This document shows positions 6,329 to 7,093 of a stretch of 7,093 nucleotides of DNA, piece by piece; position 1 is the first letter of the stretch, and each line of letters opens with the position of its first letter. A model generated the notes under the pieces. It had not been told where the DNA came from. It saw nothing but the letters and a program-made list of their open reading frames with translations, and made no database searches. The stretch spans positions 1-7,093 of the forward strand of contig WRKN01000130.1 of assembly GCA_009778055.1 (NCBI GenBank). Direction: 5' to 3'. The translations under genes and the position numbers were made by a program. This stretch comes from Synergistaceae bacterium. Its GTDB lineage: Bacteria > Synergistota > Synergistia > Synergistales > Aminobacteriaceae.

Positions 6329-7093
6329 TCATAACTTGTTTATCCGGCCACGTATCCTGCGCTTCACGCAGACAATAACCGCCAGCGGCGGGATCAGTGC
6401 TCCGAATTTTCCGGTTCCCGTATCGCATCCGTTGTTATCAGCGTCGCCGGCAAAGTTTGGGTTTATAGGCTTGACAGGGTCATAATTATTACCGTTATCG
6501 TCGCTGCCATTGTTGCCGTCATCTTTGTTATCATCGTTATCATCTTCATCATCGTTACCATTGTCGCCATCTTTGTCATCATCTTTATCACCATTATCAT
6601 CAACAACAGTTATCTCAACCTTTGCCGTCGCTTCGCCATAAGTTCCTCCCCTGGCTTTGACCGTAACGCCGACTGTCGCGGCAGGTACAAGTTTCGAGGC
6701 GTCGGTGACCGTGATTTCCCCCGTAGTATCGTTTATTCCAAGCCCCGCCGGAAGTTTGGGGAAACCTTCAATGCTGTAGTTCACAGTTCCCGCGATGCCG
6801 GTTACCGCAGCTTTGGCGACTATCTGACCGTTTGTTTCCGAACCGGCGGTCAGCGTCGTTTTCACCGAGGTTATTTTGAGCGTCCCAGTGACAGGTTTCC
6901 CCGTTATCGAGCCGCTGTTTTGGATTATTCCTTGATTATTGATCGTGCCTTGGTTGTTGATTGTGCCTTTATTGATGAGCGTTACTCTTTCCGGCACGGT
7001 AAGAACGGCGCCGGGCGGTACGTTAAGGGTTTTGTCTCCAGGTATGCTAACGTCGTCCGTTAAAGTGACGGACACACTGTAGAACTTTCCAGC
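6329..7093 (-). CDS. Secreted surface protein with Ig-like domain, Asp/Asn-rich linker and Synergist-CTERM-like sorting tail, 5' end outside window
   Basis: The frame is open to the window edge (first readable residues AGKFYSVSVT), so the GTG at 7073-7075 is internal and the true start lies outside. In the visible 254 residues, numbered from the edge, 40-62 are short INNQGT-type repeats, likely a beta-strand stack. Residues 71-164 form one Ig/cadherin-like domain of the He_PIG kind (YSIEGFPKLPAGLGIN, TTGEITV). Residues 165-203 are almost all Asp, Asn, Gly and Lys. Residues 221-254 form a three-part tail: NGCDTGTGKFGAL, a hydrophobic stretch LIPPLAVIVCV, then KRRIRGR. That layout matches the Synergist-CTERM sorting signals of Synergistota surface proteins, which are thought to be processed at or near the Cys motif for surface display. 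Adhesion or matrix binding is plausible, but no ligand can be named. No hairpin terminator follows the TGA; the tRNA promoter begins at once. Confidence 0.9.
   Translation of the reverse strand, partial: AGKFYSVSVTLTDDVSIPGDKTLNVPPGAVLTVPERVTLINKGTINNQGTINNQGIIQNSGSITGKPVTGTLKITSVKTTLTAGSETNGQIVAKAAVTGIAGTVNYSIEGFPKLPAGLGINDTTGEITVTDASKLVPAATVGVTVKARGGTYGEATAKVEITVVDDNGDKDDDKDGDNGNDDEDDNDDNKDDGNNGSDDNGNNYDPVKPINPNFAGDADNNGCDTGTGKFGALIPPLAVIVCVKRRIRGRINKL
6485..6601 (-). repeat. Asp/Asn-rich low-complexity linker in the surface protein
   Basis: About 39 codons, nearly all GAT, GAC, AAT, AAC, GGT, GGC or AAA, give the plus strand a (ATC)n-like look. Short DxDxDG-like runs such as DKDGDNGND resemble calcium-binding loops of thrombospondin type 3 or dockerin repeats, but there is no regular period. 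It probably acts as an extended, charged spacer between the Ig-like domain and the anchor tail. Slippage-driven length variation is likely. Confidence 0.8.
6908..6976 (-). repeat. Imperfect 18-bp coding repeats (INNQGT units)
   Basis: Successive units read INKGT, INNQGT, INNQGI and IQNSGS. The two central copies are very similar at the DNA level too (TTATTGATCGTGCC and TTGTTGATTGTGCC on the plus strand). Such Asn/Gly hexads usually build beta-helix or beta-solenoid turns. The array may continue in diverged form beyond the visible part. Confidence 0.65.

Noticed and set aside
6180..6485. Plus-strand frame of 101 codons across the tRNA region
   Set aside because: It runs antisense through tRNA-Gln, its promoter and the end of the surface-protein gene. 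GVAGFEPT-like peptides of this kind are a known artefact of translating tRNA genes backwards.
6485..6601. CRISPR-like or microsatellite array
   Set aside because: There is no regular repeat-spacer pattern. The sequence is explained by Asp/Asn codons in a continuous reading frame.

Overview
The window most likely comes from a bacterium of the phylum Synergistota. The main evidence is the C-terminus of the surface protein at the right edge: a Cys-containing motif, then a hydrophobic stretch, then an Arg/Lys tail, which resembles the Synergist-CTERM sorting signal. A tRNA gene with encoded CCA, Shine-Dalgarno sequences and a sigma70-type promoter fit a bacterium. The phylum call rests on one C-terminal signal and is an inference. 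Every supported gene lies on the minus strand, so the text below follows transcription from right to left.

At 6329-7093 is the 3' part of a gene for an exported surface protein: short INNQG-type repeats, one Ig/cadherin-like domain, an Asp/Asn-rich linker and the sorting tail. Just past its stop is a good promoter (6292-6320) driving a tRNA-Gln(UUG) gene (6193-6266), which ends at a strong, potentially bidirectional terminator (6136-6167). The 228-bp spacer 5908-6135 is AT-rich and holds several nested direct and inverted repeats. A small intact GIY-YIG domain protein follows at 5653-5907.

Most of the window (51-5483) is one bacterial alpha-2-macroglobulin reading frame of about 1,810 codons, of the thioester-containing (YfhM-like, type 1) class. 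It is cut by a single in-frame TAA at 1653-1655. The upstream part carries the signal peptide, macroglobulin domains and bait region. The downstream part carries the intact GCLEQ thioester motif, the thioester domain and the terminal macroglobulin domain, but has no export signal and no convincing start. The simplest reading is a recent nonsense mutation, or a sequencing or assembly error, in a periplasmic protease-trap gene. TAA, TAG and TGA all end other reading frames here, so nothing points to stop-codon reassignment.

At the extreme left, 24 bases after the macroglobulin stop, an AGGAGG followed by GTG marks the likely start of another minus-strand gene. Type 1 bacterial macroglobulins commonly neighbour pbpC (penicillin-binding protein 1C), but only eight codons are visible, so its identity cannot be read. 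No mobile element, CRISPR array or clearly novel multi-gene system was found. The interrupted macroglobulin is the main point of interest.
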